64,000 nucleotides of DNA from CAVVAL01 sp963742725 (lineage in GTDB: Bacteria > Actinomycetota > Actinomycetes > Mycobacteriales > Cryptosporangiaceae). Where the stretch lies: positions 2,666,001-2,730,000 of the forward strand of contig CAVUMX010000001.1 in assembly GCA_963742725.1 (NCBI GenBank). Direction: 5' to 3'. The position numbers were made by a program, and so were the translations under genes. This document shows, piece after piece, positions 16,103 through 23,481 of the stretch. The notes beneath the pieces were generated by a model, which worked only from the letters and a program-made list of their open reading frames with translations, did not search any database and was not told the DNA's origin. Every line of letters begins with the position of its first letter. Within the stretch, counting starts at the first letter, position 1.

Positions 16103-17989
16103 ATGCCAGCCTCGTATGAGCCCGAAGGGTTGCGTGCAGGCCGGCGGCGATTGGTGTGGCTCTTCTGGGCCGGCGTGGGGGTCGCGCCGTTGGCGGCGTT
16201 GCTGCTGCTGATGGGGCGAGGCGTTGGAGCGTTGCGCGCAGCCGCTGTGCTCGCCGTGCTCGCGGTGGTGATGATCGGGCTGAGCGTCACGCTCCGCGAC
16301 GATGTTACGACCGTACGCGATGATTTTTCGGAAACGATGCGTCGTGAGGTCGAACTCGTCAGGGCTGACGTCGACACGCTGCGCCGTGGGGTCGAACTCA
16401 CGATGCACCGCGAGTTGGAGCGCGTGCGCGGTGAACTCGAAGCCGCCCGCCAGGACACGGTGTTCAGGGCCGAAGCCACCCGTCTGCAAGCGGTCGAGGG
16501 GCGCTACGACCGGATCTCCGGGGAAGTGCCGTCCGCCGAAGACTTCCAGACCATCGAACCGATCCGCGAGGAGTTCGCGCGGCGCGAGGCCGGCCGGCCC
16601 CCGCAGCAGCCCCTCATGACCGAGCAGATCCCCGTCGACGCGATCCGCGCCGACGCGGCGGTGCGCTCCGAGCCCGTCCGGGTGGCGGCGGCGCGCGTCG
16701 ACGCCGGCACCACGTACTCCAGCTCGGCCCGGACGGAGAGTTCCGGCTACGACCGGTACGAGACCTACGACGGTTACGACGAGTACGAGGCCCCGGCCAG
16801 CGCCCCACCCGCCCAGAGCAATGGGCCCGGTACCGAGTTGGAGCCCGTCTCGGCGGGCGGCCGCTGGAGCGCGCCGGCCTGGGACTCCGGTGTCGACGAG
16901 CCGGAGCCGACCGTGCAGTGGCAGCCGCCGGCGTGGGACGACTCCGAGCCCGCCCCCTCGAACGGGTACGCGTCGTCGTCCGCCAGCTACTCGGCGTCAC
17001 CGAACGGCGGCTCGGCGAACGGATCGGCCAACGGCTCCGCGAATGGATCGGCCAACGGCTCGTCGAACGGGTACGCGGCGCCCAGCGGCTCGTACGGCTT
17101 CGGCCGCAACGCCTCCGTGGACGCCGGTTCCGCCGACATGGCGTCAGCTGGCACGACGTACGGCAGCAGCCAGAACGGCAGCACGTACGGCGGCACGAGC
17201 TACGACGACCGGTCCGACGTGATCTCGGGTGACGTGCTCCCGTCCGACAGCAGCTACGGCTACGGCTCCTACGACAGCTCAGCCGGGTGGAGTTCGCCCA
17301 CCACGTACTCGCTCGGCGGCGACGCGCTGGGTTCGTTCGGCAGCGAGGCGCTCGGCGGTGCGCCGTTCGGGTCCGGCAACGGGTTCGGATCGAGCGGCTT
17401 CGGTACCAGCAGCAGCTTCGGATCGTCCATCGGCGGCGACAACGGCTACCGGTCCTCGCTCCCCGAGCTGCCGGCCCTGCCGTCGTCCACGTCCGACTCG
17501 TGGAGCCAGCCGTCGAACGGGTCGTCCTCGTGGGACACCCCGTCGTGGGACGACAGCCCGTCGTCCTGGTCCGCGACGCCGGCTCCCAGCCAGGACTCGT
17601 GGTCGTCCGAGCCGTACTCGACGCCGAGTTACTCGACGCCCAGCTACCAGGCACCGAGCTACCCGGCGCCGAGCACGCCGGCCCCGGCCTCGCCGCAGTA
17701 CCCGTCCGAGTTCGAACTGCCGAGCCTGGACCACCTGCCCACGGTGAACGTGCGGAAGTCGATCGGCGGGTACGCCACCACGACGTCCATCGGCGGCTAC
17801 GCGCCGACGTCGACCTCGGTCGGTGGCTACGCCAGCGGCGGCACGCCGTCGTCCGGCCGCCACTCCGGCGGCGGTGACTCCTCCGGCACGAGCGCCGGCG
17901 ACTACGGCCGCTCCGGCGACCCGGACCTGCCGTCCGAGCGCCGGATCTTCCTCGACCTGCCGGAGCAGAGCTACAACTGGCGCGGCTAA
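16103..17989 (+). CDS. Membrane protein with long Ser/Gly/Tyr-rich disordered tail
   Basis: A 628-residue protein of unknown function. Two adjacent transmembrane helices (about residues 17-35 and 39-58) precede a charged heptad-like region (about 62-120, with TMRREVELVRADVDTLRRG) that should form a coiled coil. Low-complexity sequence then runs to the end: NGSANGSANGSANGS-type repeats near residue 310, SSFGSS/GSYG blocks, TPSYSTPSYQAPSYPAPS, and three SIGGYATTT/SVGGYAS repeats near the C-terminus. It begins 17 bp after hutI and could share its transcript. The start at 16103 is chosen because membrane homology-like sequence begins there. Its last 711 bases are overlapped antisense by the extended nuoD frame. 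Confidence 0.65.
   Translation: MPASYEPEGLRAGRRRLVWLFWAGVGVAPLAALLLLMGRGVGALRAAAVLAVLAVVMIGLSVTLRDDVTTVRDDFSETMRREVELVRADVDTLRRGVELTMHRELERVRGELEAARQDTVFRAEATRLQAVEGRYDRISGEVPSAEDFQTIEPIREEFARREAGRPPQQPLMTEQIPVDAIRADAAVRSEPVRVAAARVDAGTTYSSSARTESSGYDRYETYDGYDEYEAPASAPPAQSNGPGTELEPVSAGGRWSAPAWDSGVDEPEPTVQWQPPAWDDSEPAPSNGYASSSASYSASPNGGSANGSANGSANGSANGSSNGYAAPSGSYGFGRNASVDAGSADMASAGTTYGSSQNGSTYGGTSYDDRSDVISGDVLPSDSSYGYGSYDSSAGWSSPTTYSLGGDALGSFGSEALGGAPFGSGNGFGSSGFGTSSSFGSSIGGDNGYRSSLPELPALPSSTSDSWSQPSNGSSSWDTPSWDDSPSSWSATPAPSQDSWSSEPYSTPSYSTPSYQAPSYPAPSTPAPASPQYPSEFELPSLDHLPTVNVRKSIGGYATTTSIGGYAPTSTSVGGYASGGTPSSGRHSGGGDSSGTSAGDYGRSGDPDLPSERRIFLDLPEQSYNWRG
17003..17071 (+). repeat. In-frame tandem repeat encoding NGSA units
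   Basis: A roughly 12-bp unit, GGCTCGGCGAAC with variants (GGATCGGCCAAC, GGCTCCGCGAAT), is repeated about five times and encodes Gly-Ser-Ala-Asn. It lies in the disordered tail of the membrane protein. Such slippage-prone repeats often vary in copy number between strains. Confidence 0.7.
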
Positions 17990-19306
17990 GCCCCGCGCCG
18001 CCCGCGCCGCGCGCCCCGCCTCGCGCCGCCCGCCCCGCGCCGCCGACGGCGGACGGTGGACGGTGGGCGCGGATTTTGGGGTGGGAATGGCGAGCCTGGC
18101 TTCCTGATCCCACCCCAAGTCGCCGAGCTGGGCCCCCCGCGGCGGGTCGGCGTACTTGTCGACGTCGCCGACGACGAAGAACATCGAGCCGAGGATCGCG
18201 ACCAGGTCCGGGACGAGCGTGCCCGGCAGCAGCGTGGCGAGCGCCTGGACGTTCGCGTACGACGCGGTCCGCAGCTTCAAGCGCCACGGCGTCTTCTCGC
18301 CGCGCGAGACGAGGTAGTAGCCGTTGATGCCGAGCGGGTTCTCGGTCCACGCGTAGTTGTGGCCCTCCGGCGCCTTCACGACCTTCGGCAGCCGGACGTT
18401 GACCGGCCCCGTGATCGTCGCCAGCCGGTCGAGGCACGCGTCGGCGAGGTCGAGTGACGCGTACACCTGGTCGAGCAGGACCTCGAACCGGGAGTGGCAG
18501 TCGCCAGCCGTACGGGTGACGACCCGCAGCACGTCCTGGAGTTCCCCGTACGCCAGGTACGGCTCGTCCCGGCGCAGGTCGAAGTCCAGCCCGGACGCGC
18601 GCGCGACCGGTCCGCTCACGCCGTACGCCGCGGCCTTCACCGGGTCGAGGACGCCGACGCCGACGGTCCGGGCCAGGAAGATCTCGTTGCGCCGGATCAA
18701 CCCGTCGAGGTCGCGCATCTTGTGGCGGACGTCGGCGACGGCCTCGCGCACCCGTCCGGTCCAGCCGGCGGGCACTTCCTCCTTGATGCCGCCGACCCGG
18801 TTGAACATGTAGTGCATCCGCCCGCCGGACGCTTCCTCCATGACGGCCTGGAGCGTCTCGCGCTCGCGGAACGCGTAGAAGACCGGGGTGATGGCGCCGA
18901 TTTCGAGCGGGTACGAGCCGAGGAACATCAGGTGGTTGAGGACCCGGTTCAGCTCGGCGAGCAAGGTGCGGATCCACGTGGCCCGCTCCGGCACTTCCAG
19001 GCCCATCGCGCGCTCGACCGCGAGGACGACGCCGAGTTCGTTGCTGAACGCCGACAGCCAGTCGTGCCGGTTCGCCAGCACGATGATCTGCCGGTAGTCG
19101 CGGACCTCGAACAGCTTCTCGGCGCCACGGTGCATGTAGCCGATGATCGGCTCCGCCTCGATGACGCGTTCGCCATCGAGGCGGAGCCGGAGCCGGAGCA
19201 CGCCGTGCGTCGACGGGTGCTGCGGGCCGATGTTGAGGACCATGTCGGCGGTGGCGAGCTGATCCGCCCCGGCGCCGACGCCGACCGTCACCTCACGGGT
19301 ATCCAC
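17279..19306 (-). CDS. nuoD: NADH-quinone oxidoreductase subunit D, orphan copy with read-through C-terminus
   Basis: 49-kDa (quinone-site) subunit of complex I. Family motifs are LNIGPQHPSTHGVLRL, GYMHRGAEKLFE, ANRHDWLSAFSNE and GINGYYLVS. Family-like sequence ends at VVGDVDK (last codon 18155-18157, 384 residues, a normal NuoD length). The next codon is TAC (18152-18154), one substitution from a TAA or TAG stop. The frame then stays open for about 290 more codons with no family sequence, running antisense through the neighbouring gene to 17279. No other nuo genes are nearby, so this is an orphan copy. It lies 29 bp downstream of an amino-acid permease. The core function call is firm; the true 3' end is uncertain. 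Confidence 0.8.
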   Translation of the reverse strand: MDTREVTVGVGAGADQLATADMVLNIGPQHPSTHGVLRLRLRLDGERVIEAEPIIGYMHRGAEKLFEVRDYRQIIVLANRHDWLSAFSNELGVVLAVERAMGLEVPERATWIRTLLAELNRVLNHLMFLGSYPLEIGAITPVFYAFRERETLQAVMEEASGGRMHYMFNRVGGIKEEVPAGWTGRVREAVADVRHKMRDLDGLIRRNEIFLARTVGVGVLDPVKAAAYGVSGPVARASGLDFDLRRDEPYLAYGELQDVLRVVTRTAGDCHSRFEVLLDQVYASLDLADACLDRLATITGPVNVRLPKVVKAPEGHNYAWTENPLGINGYYLVSRGEKTPWRLKLRTASYANVQALATLLPGTLVPDLVAILGSMFFVVGDVDKYADPPRGAQLGDLGWDQEARLAIPTPKSAPTVHRPPSAARGGRREAGRAARAARGLAAPVVALLRQVEEDPALGRQVRVAGAAVVAGARAGGVTAAGVAAGRRRAAAGVATDRGRRRRVAADGRRGGVPADRLPHVHRGQVVQARQFELGRVLRRGRGRRARRRVARCLVAGRRVTRRRVRLGRPRVLAGSRRRGPGRRAVVPRRGVPRGRPVRRLAPRVGRGRRQGRQLGERGPVAVVAADGRSEAAAGTEAARSEPVAGPERRTAERLAAERTQRVAAERVRGGRTPPG
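18076..18118. terminator. Hairpin at the expected 3' end of nuoD
   Basis: Arms TTGGGGTGGGA (18076-18086) and TCCCACCCCAA (18108-18118) pair perfectly over 11 bp. The hairpin lies 36 bases past the position where family NuoD proteins end and 87 bases past the stop of the convergent membrane-protein gene. That is where a bidirectional terminator would be expected. Confidence 0.55.
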
Positions 19307-19335
19307 GGACCCATCGTGTCACGCCGCACACCGTC

Positions 19336-20904
19336 TTAGGCGAACGGTTCCGCGGTCTCGTCCTGCTCGACGTTGCGGCGCGGTCCGGTGAACCAGTGCC
19401 GGGCCGACACGTACCACCAGATCGTGATCGCGATCAGCGCGCCGCCGGTGACGATCGGCGCATAGTTCACGTCGTACCAGGTGAAGGTGTCGGAGAACGG
19501 CACCGCGGACGGCAGGAACGGCATGCAGAAGTACACCGAGATGATCGCGATCTCGATGACCGCCACCCAGGACATCCACTTGTAGTGCTTGCCGAGCGTC
19601 CACGGTCCGGGCCGGAACGAGTCGCCGGCTCGGAGGCGTAGCCAGATCGGGATGATGAACGCCAGGTACAGCCCGATGACCGTGATCGACACGACGGCGT
19701 AGAACGCGACGGGGATCCCGGCCGGGCTCTTGTACAGCGCGGGCAGGGTGATGACGATCGCGGCGATCGCCGACCCGATCACGGCGTTCACCGGGACGCG
19801 GGTGTGCGGGTTGACCTTGCTCCAGAGCTTGCTGCCGGGCACGGCGCCGTCGCGGCTGAACGCGTACGACATGCGCGAGCAGCTGGTCAGGCAGGCGATC
19901 GAGCAGAAGATCTGACCGATCGTCGCGATGAGCATGACGGTCTTGAACATGGCGGCCGACAGCGCGGACGCGAAGATCGCGGTCACCTGCCCGGCGCCGT
20001 ACCCGTTGGCCGGGTCGTTGATGAAGTCGACGTCCTTGGCCACGAACAGGAACGCGAGCAGCAGGATCCAGCCGCCGACGGCGGAGTAGAAGATGGACTG
20101 CCAGAGGCCGCGCGCGGCGGCCGTGGTGGCGCCGTGCGTCTCCTCCGACAGGTGCGCGGACGCGTCGAACCCGGTGATCGTGTACTGCGTGAGCAGGAAG
20201 CCCAGCGGCAGGACGTACCACCAGTACATGCTGTCCGAGAAGCCGGAGTTGTTGATCGTCTCGGTGAAGACGAACGACGGCGACTGGTACTCCTTGGCCG
20301 TCAGCAGCAGGATCAGCACGACCGCGGCCGCGCCGAACACGTGCCAGTACGCGGAGATGTTGTTGACGAGCGCCAGCAGGTGCGAGTTGAAGATGTTGAT
20401 CAGCGACGTGATCACCATCAGCACGACGAAGATCACGAACGAGCGGACGAGGAAGTCGCCGGTCTCGTTCCAGCCGGTGGAGAACAGGCCGATCGTCACG
20501 TTCATGAACGTCGCGCAGGCGTAGGTGACGGACGCGGTGACGCCGATCAGTCCGATGAGGTTCAGCCAGCCGGTGTAGAAGCCGGCGCGCGGCCCGCCGA
20601 GCTGGGCGGCCCACCAGTAGATGCCGCCTGCGGTCGGGAACGCGGACAGCAGTTCCGAGAGGCAGAGCCCGATGATGAGGATGAAGATGGAGATCAGGGG
20701 CCAGCCCCACGAGATCGCGACGGGACCGCCGTTGTTCCACGCCTGGCCGAAGGTGGTGAAACACCCGGCCAGGATCGAGATGATCGAGAACGAGATGGCG
20801 AAGTTGGAGAAGCCGGACCAGCTCCGGTTCAGCTCCTGTTTGTACCCGAGCTCTGCGAGTCGCCGTTCGTCCTCGTTCTGTGCCGCGCTGCCGACGTCAA
20901 CCAC
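19336..20904 (-). CDS. APC superfamily amino acid permease
   Basis: Amino acid/polyamine/GABA permease, 522 residues, with about twelve hydrophobic segments. The GTG at 20904 is chosen because GAGGAGG sits seven bases before it; an in-frame upstream start at 21015 would add a polar leader. Signatures are ELNRSWSGFSNFAISFSIISILAG at the start of the first helix and FPTAGGIYWWAAQLGG in the next. The protein resembles the GABA/choline permease group, which takes amino-acid-like substrates, but specificity is not readable. Histidine import for the nearby hut operon is possible but unsupported. Orphan nuoD follows 29 bp downstream and is probably cotranscribed. Confidence 0.85.
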   Translation of the reverse strand: MVDVGSAAQNEDERRLAELGYKQELNRSWSGFSNFAISFSIISILAGCFTTFGQAWNNGGPVAISWGWPLISIFILIIGLCLSELLSAFPTAGGIYWWAAQLGGPRAGFYTGWLNLIGLIGVTASVTYACATFMNVTIGLFSTGWNETGDFLVRSFVIFVVLMVITSLINIFNSHLLALVNNISAYWHVFGAAAVVLILLLTAKEYQSPSFVFTETINNSGFSDSMYWWYVLPLGFLLTQYTITGFDASAHLSEETHGATTAAARGLWQSIFYSAVGGWILLLAFLFVAKDVDFINDPANGYGAGQVTAIFASALSAAMFKTVMLIATIGQIFCSIACLTSCSRMSYAFSRDGAVPGSKLWSKVNPHTRVPVNAVIGSAIAAIVITLPALYKSPAGIPVAFYAVVSITVIGLYLAFIIPIWLRLRAGDSFRPGPWTLGKHYKWMSWVAVIEIAIISVYFCMPFLPSAVPFSDTFTWYDVNYAPIVTGGALIAITIWWYVSARHWFTGPRRNVEQDETAEPFA

Positions 20905-20962
20905 GGGAACCTCCTCGCTGTGGCACGTGTGAGCGTTATAGCTGACCGAATGCCCTGGCCGG

Positions 20963-20985
20963 AAGGTCTTTGACCAGACCTTTTT
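20963..20985. promoter_or_regulatory. Palindromic element in the permease/P450 divergent region
   Basis: AAGGTCT (20963-20969) and AGACCTT (20976-20982) form a 7-bp palindrome with a 6-base spacer, followed by TTT. The spacer creates a second overlapping palindrome, GGTC-TTT-GACC. It lies 59 bp upstream of the permease start and 98 bp upstream of the P450 start. It could be an operator for a dimeric regulator; a short terminator is the alternative. Confidence 0.35.
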
Positions 20986-21082
20986 GCGGGACCCGTGGCG
21001 CCGGACCCACTCCACTACGGAATCCGTAGCGTCGCAACCTGGACAATCCGGACGGTGTCGGTCCAGACCCTAAAGTGTGTCC

Positions 21083-22315
21083 ATGACAGGTATCTCCGCG
21101 GCGCCCGCGTTCGACCCTTGGTCGGCGGAGTTCGTCGCGTGGCCGTACGACGTCTACGCCCATCTCCGCGAGGAGGCTCCGGTGTGGTACTTCGAAGGGA
21201 CGGGCCAGTACCTGGTATCCCGGTACGCCGACGTGAACGGGCTGCTACGCGACCGGCGCCTCGGCCGCACGTACCTGCACGTCGCGACGCACGAGGAGAT
21301 GGGGAACGAGCCGGACCCCGAGCACCTGGCGCCGTTCTGGAAGCTGGTGCGCGACGGCATGCTCGACCGCGAACCGCCGGACCACAGCCGCCTCCGGAGG
21401 CTGGTGTCCAAAGCGTTCACTCCGCGGACGGTCGAGCAGCTGCGGCCCCGTGTCGCCGCCATGGCCGACGCGCTCGTCGACGATCTGCTCGACGCCGGCA
21501 GCGACGGATCCGAAGTGGACCTGATCTCGACCGTCGCCGAACCGCTTCCCGTGACGGTGATCGCCGAGATGCTCGGCGTGCCCGAGTCCGACCGGCACCT
21601 GTTGCGCCCGTGGTCGGCGCAGATCGTCGGCGCGTACGAACTGAACCCGACCCGTGAGGCCGAGGACGCCGCCGTCCGCGCCAGCGAGGAGTTCTCCGCG
21701 TACCTGCGCGACCTGGCCGCCCATCGCCGCGCCAACCCCGGCGACGACCTGATAAGCGCGCTGGCCGGCGTCGTCGACGAAGGCGACCGGCTCACCGAGG
21801 GCGAACTGGTCGGCACCTGCGTCCTCCTGCTCAACGCCGGGCACGAGGCGACCGTGAACGTCACCGGCAACGGCTGGTGGTCCCTGTTCCGCAATCCCGG
21901 CGAGCTGGCCCGCCTGCGCGCCGACACCTCGCTGCTGCCGACCGCGATCGAAGAGCTGATGCGGTACGACACCCCGCTCCAGATGTTCGAACGCTGGGTC
22001 CTGGAGGACGTCGAGCTGCACGGCGTCACGATCCCGCGCGGTACCGAGGTCGGGCTGCTGTTCGGATCGGCCAACCACGACCCGGACGTCTTCCCCGACC
22101 CCACCCGCCTCGACCTCGGACGCCGCGACAACCCGCACATCTCCTTCGGCGCCGGCATCCACTTCTGCCTCGGCGCCCCGCTGGCGCGCGTCGAGCTGCT
22201 CGCCTCGTTCGCGACGCTGCTCCGGCGCGCGCCGCGGCTGGCCCTCGCCGAGGAACCGCAGTGGGCGGGCGGTTACATCGTCCGCGGCCTGAAGTCCCTG
22301 CCCGTCACGGTCTGA
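21083..22315 (+). CDS. Cytochrome P450
   Basis: Soluble bacterial P450 monooxygenase, 410 residues. The haem-binding loop is FGAGIHFCLGAPLARVE with the Cys thiolate ligand. The I-helix oxygen-activation motif is LLNAGHEATVN, and the K-helix ExxR is EELMR. The ATG at 21083 is used; a GTG six bases upstream is also possible. No ferredoxin or reductase gene is adjacent, so electrons must come from elsewhere. The substrate is unknown. It diverges from the amino-acid permease and converges on the guanidinium exporter with a strong hairpin between them. Confidence 0.92.
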   Translation: MTGISAAPAFDPWSAEFVAWPYDVYAHLREEAPVWYFEGTGQYLVSRYADVNGLLRDRRLGRTYLHVATHEEMGNEPDPEHLAPFWKLVRDGMLDREPPDHSRLRRLVSKAFTPRTVEQLRPRVAAMADALVDDLLDAGSDGSEVDLISTVAEPLPVTVIAEMLGVPESDRHLLRPWSAQIVGAYELNPTREAEDAAVRASEEFSAYLRDLAAHRRANPGDDLISALAGVVDEGDRLTEGELVGTCVLLLNAGHEATVNVTGNGWWSLFRNPGELARLRADTSLLPTAIEELMRYDTPLQMFERWVLEDVELHGVTIPRGTEVGLLFGSANHDPDVFPDPTRLDLGRRDNPHISFGAGIHFCLGAPLARVELLASFATLLRRAPRLALAEEPQWAGGYIVRGLKSLPVTV

Positions 22316-22355
22316 CGGCCGCCACCCACCCGTCACTCGCCACCCGCCGCTCGCT

Positions 22356-22410
22356 CCGGAAGTGTGTGGGATTTCGCGAGCTATACGTCGCGAGATCCCA
22401 CACGCTTCGG
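22356..22410. terminator. Strong bidirectional hairpin between P450 and the SMR exporter
   Basis: Arms 22356-22379 and 22388-22410 pair over about 23 bases (core GTGTGGGAT / ATCCCACAC, extended by TCGCGA/TCGCGA and CGGAAG/CTTCGG). It sits directly after two convergent stop codons. It is a different sequence from the three-copy palindromic repeat family but has the same shape and placement. Confidence 0.8.
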
Positions 22411-22411
22411 G

Positions 22412-22726
22412 CTAGTGGGCCAGCTTCAGGCCGACGGCGCCGGCGACGATCAGTGCCAGGCAGGCGATCCGGGCCAGGGTGACGGGCTCGTTCAGCGCGA
22501 CCATGCCGACGACGGCCGTGCCGACGGCGCCGATGCCGACCCACACGACGTACCCGGTGCCGACCGGGATCGTGCGGAGCGCGACGGCGAGCAGCGCCAT
22601 GCTGGCGACCAGTCCGGTGGCGGTGATCAGGCTGGGGACGAGCCGGGTGAAGCCCTGGGTGTACGAGAGCCCGACGGCCCAGACGATTTCGAGCAGGCCC
22701 GCGACGACAAGCAGGATCCACGACAT
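22412..22726 (-). CDS. gdx: Guanidinium exporter, SMR family (Gdx/SugE)
   Basis: Small multidrug resistance protein of 104 residues with four transmembrane helices. The essential membrane Glu lies in the first helix (GLLEIVWAVGLSYTQG), and the GLLEIxWAxxL context is that of the SugE/Gdx subgroup rather than EmrE. Gdx proteins export guanidinium as antiparallel dimers (family knowledge). The riboswitch matching guanidine-III directly upstream independently supports guanidinium as the substrate. GGAGG precedes the ATG by seven bases. Confidence 0.9.
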   Translation of the reverse strand: MSWILLVVAGLLEIVWAVGLSYTQGFTRLVPSLITATGLVASMALLAVALRTIPVGTGYVVWVGIGAVGTAVVGMVALNEPVTLARIACLALIVAGAVGLKLAH

Positions 22727-22740
22727 GACGACCTCCGCGT

Positions 22741-22781
22741 CGCGTCGTCTTGTCGTTCCGGGTACGGCGCACCTCGTCCGG
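22741..22781 (-). promoter_or_regulatory. Guanidine-III (ykkC-III) riboswitch upstream of gdx
   Basis: On the minus strand the 5' UTR of gdx contains ACGAGGTGCGCCGTACC flanked on both sides by CCGG (stem), then ACAAGACGACGCG. From memory this matches the crystallised guanidine-III aptamer almost base for base. The 3' strand that forms the pseudoknot with GCGCCGT is ACGACGC here, one mismatch from the expected ACGGCGC. It ends about eight bases before the Shine-Dalgarno sequence, so ligand binding probably controls translation initiation of the exporter. Confidence 0.9.
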
Positions 22782-22860
22782 CGGACGCGGAGTCAGCGCC
22801 CACCGACCAGGTTACCCGCGCGGGCCGCTGACCAGCGGCGATGGTGACCCAACTCTCCGG

Positions 22861-22910
22861 GCGGCGGGGCGGCGGGGCGGCGGGGCGGCGGGGCGGCGGG
22901 GCGGCGGGGC
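22861..22910. repeat. Octamer tandem repeat CGGCGGGG, about six copies
   Basis: About 50 bp of uninterrupted CGGCGGGG repeats directly abut the stop codon of the SRPBCC gene. The plus strand has six runs of four guanines separated by four bases, enough for G-quadruplex formation; the minus-strand transcript of the SRPBCC gene would be C-rich. The copy number is probably unstable. Confidence 0.75.
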
Positions 22911-23369
22911 TCAGCTCTCCGCGGCGGCCTTGAGCTGGGCGAGGGTGCGTTCCATGCCGCGCCGGTTGTGGTCGGCCCGGTCGAGGATGCCGAGCGTCAG
23001 GACGCCGCCGAGCCGCATCACCGCGTTGCGCCGGTCGACCCAGGTCTCGATGACCTCGCAGCCGCCGGGTACGGACCGGAACTCGTACCGCCAGGTGGCG
23101 ACGTCGAAGCCAGCGCCGACGACGTCGAACGCGAAGTCGCGCCCCCGCTCGGCGGCGATGATCGTGCAGACGGTCTGCCAGCGGCGGCCGCGGTAGGTGT
23201 TGCGTCCGGTGAAGCGGGCGCCGACCTCGGGGCCTGTCGCGGTGCCGAGCCAGCGGCAGGACCGGGTCTCGGGGCTCCACTCGCCCATCCGTGTGACGTC
23301 GGCGACGAGGTCCCACACTAATTCGGCGGGTGCTTCGATCGTGGTGGCCACGCGGACTGGTTCGCTCAT
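22911..23369 (-). CDS. SRPBCC family protein
   Basis: A 152-residue START-like (polyketide cyclase/dehydrase-type) protein, full length for the fold. It begins with the typical strand VATTIEAPAELVWDLVADV and ends in the long C-terminal helix RRGMERTLAQLKAAAES. The fold binds hydrophobic ligands, but no catalytic residues can be assigned. It reads towards gdx on the same strand, separated from it by the octamer repeat and the riboswitch region. It is divergent from the CoA-ligase gene, with about 110 bp between starts. Confidence 0.78.
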   Translation of the reverse strand: MSEPVRVATTIEAPAELVWDLVADVTRMGEWSPETRSCRWLGTATGPEVGARFTGRNTYRGRRWQTVCTIIAAERGRDFAFDVVGAGFDVATWRYEFRSVPGGCEVIETWVDRRNAVMRLGGVLTLGILDRADHNRRGMERTLAQLKAAAES

Positions 23370-23481
23370 GCGGCCATCCTGCCGTGACCCGGCCGCCGGG
23401 GCGACATCGCGTGCCTGTTGCGACGGTCACAGGTCCGCTATGGTCCGAGTGGTTCGGCCCGCGCCGGCGAGTGGAGCAGTG

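Noticed and set aside
22861..22910. Regular repeats considered as a CRISPR array.
   Set aside because: The repeat unit is 8 bp with no spacers; it is a simple-sequence tract.
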